This document shows, in pieces, positions 25,923 to 34,786 of a stretch of DNA of 47,502 nt. The translations under genes were made by a program, and so were the position numbers. Source of the stretch: Candidatus Poseidoniaceae archaeon (GTDB lineage: Archaea > Thermoplasmatota > Poseidoniia > Poseidoniales > Poseidoniaceae); NCBI GenBank assembly GCA_028822845.1, contig JAPKCS010000013.1:1-47502 (forward strand), given 5' to 3'. Numbering within the stretch: position 1 is the stretch's first letter; the number at the start of each line of letters is the position of its first letter. Under the pieces are notes generated by a model. It worked only from the letters and a program-made list of their open reading frames with translations. It was not told the origin of the DNA and did no database searches.

Positions 25923-25954
25923 GGGGGCTCGGGGGCTTCGGCCCCCTTGTCCCC
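25923..25954. terminator. GC-rich UUCG stem-loop between convergent genes
   Basis: The core hairpin GGGGGC-TTCG-GCCCCC occupies 25931-25946, a perfect six-pair stem with the very stable UUCG tetraloop. An outer GGGGG (25923-25927) can pair with CCCC (25951-25954). It lies between the stop of the basic orphan gene and the stop of the minus-strand enoyl-CoA hydratase, where a bidirectional transcription end or RNA-stabilising element is expected. Archaeal terminators are usually plain U tracts, so the bacterial-like design is notable. Only TT-G-T follows, a weak U tract. Confidence 0.6.
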
Positions 25955-25966
25955 TCACACACCACC

Positions 25967-26809
25967 TCACTCGTGTTTCCACTCAGGTGTTTCACGGTTC
26001 AAGAACGCATGAACTCCAATTTCTTTGTCTTTTGAATCGAACAAAGAAGCGAAGGCTTCTGCTTCGATCGCAACCCCTTCTGTCAATCCAACATCGAGCG
26101 CTGCACGAACCGTTGCTTTGCCAACCTTCAGTGTGTTCGAAGATTTACTTCCAATCATACGCGCCATGGCCATGGTCGTTTCAAGCAGGTCCTCTGGTTC
26201 GCAGACCTTGTTGGCCAAGCCAATGCGGTGAGCTTCAGCAGCGTCAACCATTTCACCGGTGAAAATCATCTCCATCGTCTTGCCATAGCCTACAAGGTTG
26301 GCAAGGCGTTGCGTGGCGCCATAGCCTGGGATCAGGCCGAGGTTGATTTCTGGAGTTCCGAAACGTGAACGTGTGGAAGCGATGCGGACATCGCATGAGC
26401 ACGCCACTTCACAGCCTCCACCCAAAGCAAAACCATCGACCATAGCAATGGTTGGTTTGCTCAAATTCCACAAGGCTTCGACAGCATTGTCAGCGAACAT
26501 AACACGGATGTCATCGCTCTTTTTGCCAACAAACTCAGTGATATCTGCACCTGCAACAAAGGCGTTGGGTTTGGCCCGCTTGCCTTCCAGTGGAGTGTTT
26601 GGTTGCGCACCTGTGATCACAACAACACGGACATGTTCTGTTGCTTCAACCCAAGCCACCATGGCTTTGATTGCAGCCATAACTTCAGCGTTCAATGCAT
26701 TGAGTTTGTCTGGTCGATTGATGGTGACCATAGCCACACTGCCGAGGTCGTGTTCCGCATTGATGGGGTGTTCTTCAATCACGATCACATCGCTCTTCGG
26801 GGCGCTCAT
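25967..26809 (-). CDS. Enoyl-CoA hydratase (crotonase family)
   Basis: 280 residues from the ATG at 26809; the longer frame to 26980 adds a sequence unlike the family. Crotonase features: the oxyanion-hole region FVAGADITEFV, IAMVDGFALGGGCEVACSCD, and GTPEINLGLIPGYGATQRL with the catalytic Glu of EINLG. This is the pattern of classical short-chain enoyl-CoA hydratases that hydrate trans-2-enoyl-CoA in beta-oxidation. It is divergent from the ABC transporter pair, with about 106 bases between starts. It is one of three crotonase genes in the window. Confidence 0.9.
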   Translation of the reverse strand: MSAPKSDVIVIEEHPINAEHDLGSVAMVTINRPDKLNALNAEVMAAIKAMVAWVEATEHVRVVVITGAQPNTPLEGKRAKPNAFVAGADITEFVGKKSDDIRVMFADNAVEALWNLSKPTIAMVDGFALGGGCEVACSCDVRIASTRSRFGTPEINLGLIPGYGATQRLANLVGYGKTMEMIFTGEMVDAAEAHRIGLANKVCEPEDLLETTMAMARMIGSKSSNTLKVGKATVRAALDVGLTEGVAIEAEAFASLFDSKDKEIGVHAFLNRETPEWKHE

Positions 26810-26915
26810 GCTGTTGGCATGCCGTTGTGGTTCATCAGTCCACCGACCGGGTGAACCATCATCATCCATGCAGTCAAAACCAAGAATACAAAGACCATGA
26901 CCATGTGCTCTATGT

Positions 26916-27707
26916 ATGGTTGAATCAGATGGGCCTCTCGTCATGGCAAAAGACATGGCCAAAAAATATGGCGACTTCATCGCGCTTCACCCACTTGATG
27001 TGGAAGTTCATGCAGGGGAGTTTTTCGGTGTATTCGGTCCAAATGGCGCAGGAAAGTCGACCTTCATCAAACTCTTAACAGGCCAACTGCGACCAAGCAA
27101 AGGGCAAATCGAGGTGCTCGGAGTGAATGCGGTCACAGACCCCCAAAAAGTCAAAGCCAACATTGGAATTGTTCCAGAATCTGAATCTCCACCTTCCTTT
27201 CTCACACCGACTGAATTCCTCGAATTCGTGGCTCGACTGCGCCGTGTTGAAGACATCGAAAACAAAGTTGAACACTGGCTGAATTGGTTCGGATTGGATG
27301 AAAAGCGCGACACAATGTGCAAGGATCTCTCAAAAGGACAACGACAAAAAGTCATGCTCGCTGCAGCCTTCATTCACAAACCAAAGCTGCTGTTCTTGGA
27401 TGAACCATTTGCCAACCTCGATCCAATTTACCAACGAAAATGCCGTCAATGGCTGCTCGACCATGTCAAAGATGGCGGCACTATTTTCCTATGCTCTCAC
27501 GTTCTGGAAATGGCGGAACGAATGTGCAACCGCATGGCGATCATCAACGATGGCAAGGTCCTTGCTGCAGGCACGGTCAAAGGGCTCAAAATCAACCAAG
27601 AAGAAACCCTCGAGGATGTGTTCATTCGACTCGTCGGCCGATCGATTGAGGACGTCGAAGGTCCCAATGTCATTGCTTCAAACGATGGTGACTCTGAGGA
27701 GGAATGA
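26916..27707 (+). CDS. ABC transporter ATP-binding protein
   Basis: 263 residues with the complete nucleotide-binding domain: Walker A FGPNGAGKSTFIKLL, Q-loop in GIVPESESPP, signature LSKGQRQKVMLA (LSxGQ), Walker B KLLFLDEPFANLD, and switch His in IFLCSHVLEMAERM. It resembles the CcmA/ABC-2 class that pairs with multi-helix exporters. The stop overlaps the start of the permease by four bases, so the two form one unit. Substrate unknown. Confidence 0.93.
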   Translation: MVESDGPLVMAKDMAKKYGDFIALHPLDVEVHAGEFFGVFGPNGAGKSTFIKLLTGQLRPSKGQIEVLGVNAVTDPQKVKANIGIVPESESPPSFLTPTEFLEFVARLRRVEDIENKVEHWLNWFGLDEKRDTMCKDLSKGQRQKVMLAAAFIHKPKLLFLDEPFANLDPIYQRKCRQWLLDHVKDGGTIFLCSHVLEMAERMCNRMAIINDGKVLAAGTVKGLKINQEETLEDVFIRLVGRSIEDVEGPNVIASNDGDSEEE

Positions 27708-29410
27708 GCGTGTCTGGCGCCCACATTGCTTCTCGTGATTGGAACGATGTGGCCGAAGGTAAGCCTGTTGATCACACCCCCTTGGGCACTTCGCCTCAGG
27801 GCCAAACCCTGCACGAACCTCTGCGCGGTTGGGCTTCATTTTCTGCCACCTTTCTCGTCATGTTCAAGGAAGAAGGTCGAAAGAGCATGGAATTCGCAAA
27901 GAAGCGTCAAATCGTGTTGTTCCCACTTCTGCTCACCCTGATCACCGCTCTGACGACCGTTGGCTTGCAATTTTTGGTCGGTGATTCCACTGCCCAAGTG
28001 AGTGACATTGAACAGAAAACCTTCAGTTGGGGGGAACTTCGCTTCGCACTCCACTTGCCTTTGCTGATGTTCAGTCTCGGCATGGGTACCTTTGCGTTCA
28101 TGGGCCATGATGCCATCGTCCATCGAGCGGGCACCAAAAACTACCTTTTGGCTGCTCCTGCACTCCAACCCCTACCGAATTCAGTCGCTCACTTTGCTTA
28201 TTTCATCAAAGATCTATGCTTCTATGTCTTGCTGATTTTATCACCCGTCATCGCCGGCATGGCCCTTGGCATCACCCTTGAGTCGGTTGAAGGATTGAAC
28301 ACGCCCCTCGAATGGTCGAGTCTTCCTTGGACCTGGTTGGCTATGATCATCACGCTTGGCCAAGGACTTGCACTGGCCTTCTTGGGGTCTGCTTTGTGGA
28401 TGCGAGGACGACCCTACACCATCGTTGGGCCAGCCGTGGTTGTGATCTTTGGTGTGGCTCTTGGCCTTGGCCAAATAAACCTCGACGGTGTTCTTTGGGG
28501 CCTTTATGTCCAATCCAACCAAAGCGTTCTCGTCACCGCTGCAGCGCTCGGTGGCTGCGTGTCGATTGGCCTGCTTGCAAGCGCTTTAATCGTCGATGAC
28601 TTCGATGTTTCAGTCGTCCAACGTGAAGAAATGTTCATGCCCATCTACAACAAATTAGGGTTTTTGGGCGAGGGGGAAATTCGACTGATCGTGGCCAAGG
28701 AATTCGTCGACCTGATCCGCTCAGGTTCGATCAAGAAAATGACGGTGTCCTATGCAGTCCCCCTTGTGGTTCTGCTGGGCATGGCTTGGTTGGTCGACTT
28801 TGCTGAAGCCCCGATTCCGATTAATCTGCTCTCGTACGCCCCGTTCTTGGGCTTCTTTGGGTTCAATTTCTATTCATGGCTAACCATCCTTGATTCGCCC
28901 GAATTCATGAACGGTCTCCCTCTTCGAGTGCCACAACTGATTCGAGCCAAAGTGATCGTGTACTTCCTAGCGACCTCTTGGATTTCGCTGATATTCATTG
29001 TGCTCATGGCATGGCAACTCGACGAGTGGCCCTCGCTTCCAACAAGCATTGTGGTGATGTTCGCCAACTCGATTTACATTGTAGCCCTCACGGCTTTCTT
29101 GATGGGGCTGCGGCCAAACAAAGCCATCTTTGATGCTTCGATCATGATCTGGTTTTGGATTGGAACCGTCCTTCCACTGCTCGGTTTGTTCCTGCTTTCC
29201 TTCACCCAAGGCGATGTATCGCTGTACGGCAACTGGTGGGAAAGAGCAAGTCAAGATGGCTTATCGGCAACCGCCACAATGTACGACCAAAGCATGGTTG
29301 AACGTGGCTACAAGGGCATGTTGTTCATCTCGGTTGGTTTGTTGTTCGCATCTGCCTTGTTGTGGAAACTGATGGACCGTCGTTGGGGCAAAGCAGAGTT
29401 CTCCAATTGA
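27704..29410 (+). CDS. ABC-2-type transporter permease
   Basis: About 568 residues with roughly ten or more hydrophobic helices (for example VLFPLLLTLITALTTVGLQF, VVVIFGVALGLGQINLDG, SYAVPLVVLLGMAWLVDF, MLFISVGLLFASALLW). The long cytoplasmic N terminus precedes the first helix. The gene overlaps the ATPase stop (ATGA) and has GAGGAGG directly upstream; an in-frame GTG at 27710 would be better spaced. The pair most likely exports a lipid, drug or peptide, but no specificity can be read. Confidence 0.85.
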   Translation: MSVSGAHIASRDWNDVAEGKPVDHTPLGTSPQGQTLHEPLRGWASFSATFLVMFKEEGRKSMEFAKKRQIVLFPLLLTLITALTTVGLQFLVGDSTAQVSDIEQKTFSWGELRFALHLPLLMFSLGMGTFAFMGHDAIVHRAGTKNYLLAAPALQPLPNSVAHFAYFIKDLCFYVLLILSPVIAGMALGITLESVEGLNTPLEWSSLPWTWLAMIITLGQGLALAFLGSALWMRGRPYTIVGPAVVVIFGVALGLGQINLDGVLWGLYVQSNQSVLVTAAALGGCVSIGLLASALIVDDFDVSVVQREEMFMPIYNKLGFLGEGEIRLIVAKEFVDLIRSGSIKKMTVSYAVPLVVLLGMAWLVDFAEAPIPINLLSYAPFLGFFGFNFYSWLTILDSPEFMNGLPLRVPQLIRAKVIVYFLATSWISLIFIVLMAWQLDEWPSLPTSIVVMFANSIYIVALTAFLMGLRPNKAIFDASIMIWFWIGTVLPLLGLFLLSFTQGDVSLYGNWWERASQDGLSATATMYDQSMVERGYKGMLFISVGLLFASALLWKLMDRRWGKAEFSN

Positions 29411-29441
29411 AGGAAATGAAACCTCCAATTGAGGTATATTG

Positions 29442-30020
29442 ATGTGCGGTGGGCGCCGCCCAAGAACCATGGGTTACGTTGTTGCTGTATGCGGCATGCC
29501 GGGTTCAGGCAAAGGTGAATTCGCCGAAGTCATCGCTCAGCAGGGCGTGCCCGTGTTGTCGATGGGTGACATGGTTCGCGCTGAAGTTCGTCGCCAAGAA
29601 CTCGAAGAATCTCCTGGTATTTTCGGTGAAATCGCAGCTCAACTGCGCGCTGAATACGGCGAAGATGTGCTGGCTGTTCGACTCGCTGATGCGGTCGATG
29701 CGCTGCTTCTCAAGCATCCGATGGTGCTGATTGAAGGCATGCGAGGGACGGCAGAACGAACAGTGTTCTTAGCGCGATGGCCTTTGGAGTTCACTTCCCT
29801 CGCAGTTGAAGCATCACCCGATGTTCGCTTTACAAGGATCCAACACCGTGGACGCTCAGAAGACGGGAACCGGGCTTCATTTGAGGTTCGAGATGCGCGT
29901 GAGATCGGATGGGGATTGGACCATATCATCGTCGAATCCGACCACCGAATCGATAACAATCAGGACTTGAATTCATTCCGCACAAGTTGTCAGCATTGGT
30001 ACCAGAATTTCACCGCGTGA
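29442..30020 (+). CDS. UPF0200-type P-loop nucleotide kinase (dephospho-CoA kinase-like)
   Basis: About 192 residues. The P-loop VCGMPGSGKGEFAE is followed by VPVLSMGDMVRAEVRRQ, the adenylate-kinase-like substrate helix found in archaeal UPF0200 proteins. The region VLIEGMRGTAERTVFLARW and the C-terminal RAREIGWG-like RDAREIGWGLDHIIVES fit that family, which has been linked to dephospho-CoA or nucleotide phosphorylation. GAGGT six bases upstream favours the ATG at 29442; many relatives start like the second ATG at 29469 (MGYVVAVCG), so the start is uncertain. It lies 31 bases after the ABC permease. Confidence 0.78.
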   Translation: MCGGRRPRTMGYVVAVCGMPGSGKGEFAEVIAQQGVPVLSMGDMVRAEVRRQELEESPGIFGEIAAQLRAEYGEDVLAVRLADAVDALLLKHPMVLIEGMRGTAERTVFLARWPLEFTSLAVEASPDVRFTRIQHRGRSEDGNRASFEVRDAREIGWGLDHIIVESDHRIDNNQDLNSFRTSCQHWYQNFTA

Positions 30021-30163
30021 ACGTCCCCGTTTTCAGGCTTGTTTCGCACTGTATTTGGCAACAGTAATTCGGTGCACAGGACGGCGTTTTTTGGGGCATT
30101 GTTCACCCAAGTGTTATAGTCGGCCACAACTTGTGAGAAATTGCTTCGGCAAGGGGTATGCGT

Positions 30164-31690
30164 ATGGCGAGAAAGAACAACAAAGATGGGGGCAAGCGTC
30201 AGCGAGCCAAACAACGCGCTCAGTACGACGAATTGGACAAGTACCCAGTCCTACCTCCACACGCTTTCGCCCGGATTGTCCGGGACAAGACCACGCTCAA
30301 CATCATTTACCAAATCATCGAGCCCCCGATGACCAAAAAAGAGCAAGAGCAGCGTGACGAAATCCTGGATATTTTTATCCGCTCCCTCACGGCAAACATC
30401 GAAGAGATTGACGCCAACCCTGAGGCATACATTCGAACAGCCATGGATAAAGTCATCAAGGCATACGGAATGAAAATCAACAAGAAGTCCAAGTCGAAGA
30501 TTTTCTATTACCTCAAGCGCGATCTGATTGGTTACGGCGAGATGGACGTCCTGATGAACGACGTCAACGTCGAAGATATTTCCCTCGACGGGACAAACGT
30601 TCCAATTTTCGCATACCACCGCAAGTTCGAATCAGTAGAGACAACCTGCGTTTGGGAAACCGATGATATCCTTGAATCCTATGTGATTAAGTTGGCACAA
30701 CGATGTGGAAAGCACATTTCTGTGGCAAGCCCATTGCTCGACGCAACGCTGATGGACGGTTCCAGAATCGTCATGAAGCTTGGCCGAGAAGTGTCCACCC
30801 GTGGTTCAGCCTTCTGTATCCGACGGTTCAAGGACGATCCGTTCTCACCCGCAGACATCGTAGCGTTCCGGACCATGTCATCGCTAATGGTCGCCTACCT
30901 CTGGATTGCATTCCAGAACGAAGTACCAATGCTGTTCGTCGGTGGTACGGCGTCAGGAAAGACAACCACCCTCAACGCCATGTGCATCTTTATCCCATGG
31001 CAAATGAAGATTGTTTCAATTGAATCGACACGTGAAGTCAACATCCCTCAACCAAACTGGGTCCCAGGTTTGACCCGGCAAGGATTTGGTGGAGAATCCA
31101 CAGACGGTGTGATCGGTGAGTTCGAATTGCTCAAGGCTGCGCTCCGGGAACGACCAGAATACATCATCGTGGGCGAGATTCGTGGTGCAGAAGCCTATGT
31201 TCTGTTCCAGGCAATGGCAACGGGCCACTGCGCATACTCAACGGTTCACGCCGACTCCGTCGCATCCCTCGTTCACCGTCTTGAGAACAAACCGATTGAC
31301 ATCCCGCGTGTTTTGCTTCCTGCTCTTGAAGCCTGTTTGATTCAGATTCAGACCCGTATCAACGGAAAGCGTGTTCGCCGAACAAAGCAACTGGTTGAGA
31401 TTGTTGGTATCGATCCAAACTCGCTTGAAATCATCACGAACGAAGTGTTCCGCTGGGACGTCACCTCCGATGACTTCATCTTCAGTGGAAAATCCTACGT
31501 CCTCGAAAAAATCATGGTCAAGATCAACTTCTCTCAAGATGACATGCGCCGTGAATTGCGAACCCGCAAGCGGATCTTGGAATGGATGGTGCTGAACGAC
31601 ATCAGAAAAGCAGACCAAGTCTCTCAAATTGTCACCGAATACTACGTGCGACCGAAGGAAATCCTCGCCCGTGTCGATGGATTGCGTTGA
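30164..31690 (+). CDS. Type IV pilus / archaellum-type secretion ATPase (FlaI/TadA-like)
   Basis: About 508 residues of the VirB11/GspE superfamily, the motor that drives pilin assembly at the cytoplasmic face. Motifs: Walker A FVGGTASGKTTT, Asp/Glu box SIESTREVNIPQPNWV, Walker B-like YIIVGEIRGAEAYVLFQAMATGH, and the His-box STVHADS. An N-terminal domain with a basic start (RKNNKDGGKRQRAKQR) precedes it. AAGGGGT favours the ATG at 30164 over 30158. A TATA-like TTATAG at 30114-30119 lies about 45 bases upstream. It is the first of five closely spaced genes; no FlaH, FlaF/G or archaellin is present, so a Tad-like or adhesive pilus is more likely than an archaellum. Confidence 0.9.
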   Translation: MARKNNKDGGKRQRAKQRAQYDELDKYPVLPPHAFARIVRDKTTLNIIYQIIEPPMTKKEQEQRDEILDIFIRSLTANIEEIDANPEAYIRTAMDKVIKAYGMKINKKSKSKIFYYLKRDLIGYGEMDVLMNDVNVEDISLDGTNVPIFAYHRKFESVETTCVWETDDILESYVIKLAQRCGKHISVASPLLDATLMDGSRIVMKLGREVSTRGSAFCIRRFKDDPFSPADIVAFRTMSSLMVAYLWIAFQNEVPMLFVGGTASGKTTTLNAMCIFIPWQMKIVSIESTREVNIPQPNWVPGLTRQGFGGESTDGVIGEFELLKAALRERPEYIIVGEIRGAEAYVLFQAMATGHCAYSTVHADSVASLVHRLENKPIDIPRVLLPALEACLIQIQTRINGKRVRRTKQLVEIVGIDPNSLEIITNEVFRWDVTSDDFIFSGKSYVLEKIMVKINFSQDDMRRELRTRKRILEWMVLNDIRKADQVSQIVTEYYVRPKEILARVDGLR

Positions 31691-31713
31691 AACGAAGAGG
31701 GGAGTGAGCATCG

Positions 31714-32733
31714 ATGGACCTAACGGCATGGCAAAGGATTTGCAACAGAATCCTTGGTCGCATCCTCAAAAAGCGAGCACGTGCCGATAAGGAACTCTCG
31801 AAGAACCTCGTCAAAGGCTCAATCAAAATGATGCCTGAAGTCTACTTGGCTACAGCCATCATGACGACCTTAGCCATCACCATTGGTTGCTGGGCATTCG
31901 TGTCCCTGTTCTTCATTCCCGACATTGGAATCATCGCTTACTGGGAATCGATTCAAGACCCCACCACCCTCGAGTATTGCTATCAATGGGAGTACTGGAA
32001 CAAGGACCTGATCGACCCAACGCGACCTGGAAACGGTTGCGATGAATTCGCCTACCAAGTGTTCCCCTCTGGAGCAAAAGGGGCCATCATTGCCGTGGGT
32101 GGATTTGTCATCCCCTATGGAGCGTTCAGGTACAACAAAAACGGGGCCAAGCGAGAAGCTCTCCGCCGTGGTGCAATGATTGAGAAGTACCTTCCTTACG
32201 CTGCATCCTACACAGCCGCTATGTCCGCTGCAAACGCAACACCTTCCAAGATTTTCAGGTCGCTTGCGATGAATAAGGAAATCTATGGCGACGTATCAGA
32301 CGATGCGGCTCTTGTCTACAGAGATGTGGTTCTGCTCGGATACGATTTAATCACAGCCATGAAAATGAGCGTCGATCGTGCAGCATCGGTCTGGCTGACT
32401 GAATTTTTCCAAGGCATGGTTGGAACCCTCACCGCTGGTGGTCAACTCAAGTTGTTCTTCCTCAACCGGGCCGAGCACTACATGCGAGAAAACAGAACTC
32501 GGTTGCAAATGTTCCTCGAATCGATTGCGTTGCTGGCAGAATCCTACATTGTGGTCGCTGTGGCAATGCCACTGTTTTTGATTGTCATGTTGGTCATTAT
32601 GTTCTGGGTCTCAGGATCGGGTGCACAAATGTCTGAAGGCATGCTCTATGGAATCGTTCTGGGCTTCATCCCAATGATCCACATCGCCTACGCCATCTTG
32701 GTCTGGACGAGCAGTAAGGAACAAGACATGTGA
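31714..32733 (+). CDS. T2SF-family pilus platform protein 1 (FlaJ/TadC-like)
   Basis: 339 residues with one N-terminal membrane helix (ATAIMTTLAITIGCWAFVSL), an outside loop of about 55 residues with two Cys (EYCYQ and GNGCDEF), a second helix (GAIIAVGGFVIPYGAF), a cytoplasmic helical T2SF domain (REALRRGAMIEKYLPYAASYTAAMSAA and following) and C-terminal helices (YIVVAVAMPLFLIVMLVIMF). The T2SF domain binds the secretion ATPase. GGGAG precedes the ATG. It is shorter than full FlaJ and is followed by a second platform gene, so the platform is probably a heterodimer as in TadB-TadC. Confidence 0.85.
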   Translation: MDLTAWQRICNRILGRILKKRARADKELSKNLVKGSIKMMPEVYLATAIMTTLAITIGCWAFVSLFFIPDIGIIAYWESIQDPTTLEYCYQWEYWNKDLIDPTRPGNGCDEFAYQVFPSGAKGAIIAVGGFVIPYGAFRYNKNGAKREALRRGAMIEKYLPYAASYTAAMSAANATPSKIFRSLAMNKEIYGDVSDDAALVYRDVVLLGYDLITAMKMSVDRAASVWLTEFFQGMVGTLTAGGQLKLFFLNRAEHYMRENRTRLQMFLESIALLAESYIVVAVAMPLFLIVMLVIMFWVSGSGAQMSEGMLYGIVLGFIPMIHIAYAILVWTSSKEQDM

Positions 32734-32746
32734 GGAGGTGAAAGGT

Positions 32747-34345
32747 ATGGCAAGGAAGAACAAGAACAAGGTCGTTGTTGAACTCGATCTACCGAAGGAC
32801 GACACAACCCTAACCAAGTTGTACGCTATCATTTTCGTGTCGATTTTACTTGGCCTCTCGACTGCCATTGTATGGTCGACCAACTCAGGGTTCATTCCAA
32901 CTGCGAACGGAGAGCCAATGTTCACCAACGTGTACTGTGGCGCTACCGCTAAGGACAGCATGGGCAACAGCATGGGTGGAGAATTCCAAACCAGTCTGAC
33001 ACCCTCCTATGCCGCAAATGAATCATGTGCCATCCTTCACGACAAGCCCGACGTCGTGACATGGATCGAAGAGGATGGATGGTCTTCAGTCTCGAAACGA
33101 GGGAAAAATTTCGACGTTCCCGGCATCGATGCATCGCAAACTGGAGGACAGGCTGTAGCACAACCTCTGTGGGCCAATTGCAGCGTAAGTGCGGATATTC
33201 CAACAGAGTACACCATTGCGATTCGTTCCCAAGCAGGGGAGATCATCGAGTACCACAATGGCACAACCGACAATGACAACAACCCTGACAACGATGGTTG
33301 CTACCTCGAAGTCGCCAACATTCCTGCGGATACCCGATACGAATTTTTAGTGTTCTCAAATGAAGAAGGGAAGTTCCTCTCGAAGGTGACCTTTGACATG
33401 ACCGTCCACTACTTCGATGGCATCCCCGCGAACATGAACAACGAATCTTTCTGGATTGGACCTGAAGTTTCCCTTTTGGTCATCGACATCCACCCCTTCA
33501 TTTTCCTCAACTTCTTCGGACTGACCTGGTTCTTCTTGCTCTACCCAGCCTCCTACTATTGGGAACGGGTTGAAGGAGCCAAGAACGAAGTCGAAGAAAA
33601 GTTCCCCGACTTCCTACGTGACCTTGCAGAGTACTGGAAGGGTGGTCTTTCAATGACGGTGGCGGTTCAAACCCTAGCGACGTCCGAATACGGTGCGCTG
33701 AATGACGAAGTCAAGAAAATGTCCGACCAACTCAGTTGGGGTATCAAATTCAGTGACGTCATCAAGCAATTTGCTGACCGTGTTGGCACACCACTGGTTC
33801 AACGTGCGATCGCTTTGATCGCAGAAGCAGACCGAGCTGGAGGAAAAATCTCCGATATTCTCGTAACTGCTGCAAACGATTCTCGTGAATTGAAGTTCCT
33901 TGAAGGTGAACGTCGCCGTGCCATCGGTTCGTACATTGCGGTTATTTGGACTTCTTACTTCGTTTTCCTGGGTGTTATTGTCACCCTCGCTGTTGTCTTT
34001 ATTCCTGCGATTGCAGGCTCCAATTCGGGCGGTGAAGACGGCGGTGACAGCGGTGGACAAACCATTGGAAACATGACCATCCGGAACATTGACCCTCTGT
34101 TCTTTTTGACAGTGTTCTACTATGGTGTCACCATGCAAGCCGTCGGAAACGGAACCATGGCTGGTTTGATGTCGACTGGACGCTTCTCAACCGGATTCAA
34201 GCACTCTGGAATGATGATCTTAGTGTCCTTAGTCGTATTCAACTTCCTCGCCTTCACGCCGAACCTCATCGGTATCACTGAAGTTCCAGGTCTGAACCCA
34301 TCCTCTGGTGCGTTCGTACCTTCCGGATTGTACTTCGGTGGTTGA
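32747..34345 (+). CDS. T2SF-family pilus platform protein 2 with large external domain
   Basis: About 532 residues. A first helix (LYAIIFVSILLGLSTAIVWS) is followed by an insertion of about 200 residues on the outer face, with four Cys (VYCGAT, ESCAIL, WANCSV, DGCYLE) and several N-X-S/T sequons (HNGTT, NNESF). Then come helices around FIFLNFFGLTWFFLLYPASYYW, a T2SF domain (EEKFPDFLRDLAEYWKGGLSM; LIAEADRAGGKISDILV) and three C-terminal helices with a Gly/Asp/Ser-rich loop (SNSGGEDGGDSGGQ). GAGGAGGTGAAAGGT favours the ATG at 32747 over the GTG at 32738. The external domain is much larger than in ordinary FlaJ/TadC and might contact the pilus or the surface layer. Confidence 0.85.
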   Translation: MARKNKNKVVVELDLPKDDTTLTKLYAIIFVSILLGLSTAIVWSTNSGFIPTANGEPMFTNVYCGATAKDSMGNSMGGEFQTSLTPSYAANESCAILHDKPDVVTWIEEDGWSSVSKRGKNFDVPGIDASQTGGQAVAQPLWANCSVSADIPTEYTIAIRSQAGEIIEYHNGTTDNDNNPDNDGCYLEVANIPADTRYEFLVFSNEEGKFLSKVTFDMTVHYFDGIPANMNNESFWIGPEVSLLVIDIHPFIFLNFFGLTWFFLLYPASYYWERVEGAKNEVEEKFPDFLRDLAEYWKGGLSMTVAVQTLATSEYGALNDEVKKMSDQLSWGIKFSDVIKQFADRVGTPLVQRAIALIAEADRAGGKISDILVTAANDSRELKFLEGERRRAIGSYIAVIWTSYFVFLGVIVTLAVVFIPAIAGSNSGGEDGGDSGGQTIGNMTIRNIDPLFFLTVFYYGVTMQAVGNGTMAGLMSTGRFSTGFKHSGMMILVSLVVFNFLAFTPNLIGITEVPGLNPSSGAFVPSGLYFGG

Positions 34346-34786
34346 ATGAAACGCGATGAAGAAGCCCAAGTCCACATCCTCGAGATGTTGACGCTGTTTT
34401 GGCTGTTCTTTATGTCGGCCACATTTTTGATCAGGGTTCACGTTCCAGACGCTCCTTCGGTCGCACATGATGCCTCGTTGGAAATTGCAGGTGACGATGC
34501 GATTCGCTATGCATTGGGTCTTGATGCGGTTCTTGAAGGTGACAGCAGACTCGAAGAAGTGCTCAACGATGGGCAACTCGATGAAGCATGCACCTTGTTG
34601 CAAGACAGCATAGCTGTTGGCAAGGAAGCAAACTGCTGGCTGACTCAGAACAGTGGTGTAGCCACGCCTTACGGTCGAACTGGTACACCAGCTGGTGGAA
34701 CGGTTACCGTTCATCATCTCGTGATCGTCGATGCTGATGCATGGACCGTTACCCTCGACGTGTGGGCCCGAGGAGGTGCTGCTTGA
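34346..34786 (+). CDS. Pseudopilin-like single-pass membrane protein 1
   Basis: 146 residues. The N terminus (KRDEEAQVHILEMLTLFWLFFMSATFLIRV) has a charged start, an AQ-H-LE motif and one long hydrophobic helix, followed by an external soluble domain with a Cys pair (EACTLL, NCWLT). This resembles the pilin-like small proteins found downstream of FlaI/FlaJ pairs in haloarchaea (DUF7288-like by memory, unchecked). It begins directly after the platform gene stop and overlaps the next gene. A minor pilin or assembly role is inferred from position and topology. Confidence 0.72.
   Translation: MKRDEEAQVHILEMLTLFWLFFMSATFLIRVHVPDAPSVAHDASLEIAGDDAIRYALGLDAVLEGDSRLEEVLNDGQLDEACTLLQDSIAVGKEANCWLTQNSGVATPYGRTGTPAGGTVTVHHLVIVDADAWTVTLDVWARGGAA

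Noticed and set aside
25414-25995. Minus-strand 193-residue open frame with hydrophobic segments opposite the basic orphan gene
   Set aside because: It spans the GC hairpin, has no ribosome binding site, and its Leu/Val runs mirror the Lys/Asn-rich codons of the plus-strand frame, which has a Shine-Dalgarno-like site and gene-like third-position bias.
30164-34345. Interpretation of the pilus operon as an archaellum operon
   Set aside because: FlaH, FlaF, FlaG and archaellin genes are absent and the platform is split into two proteins.
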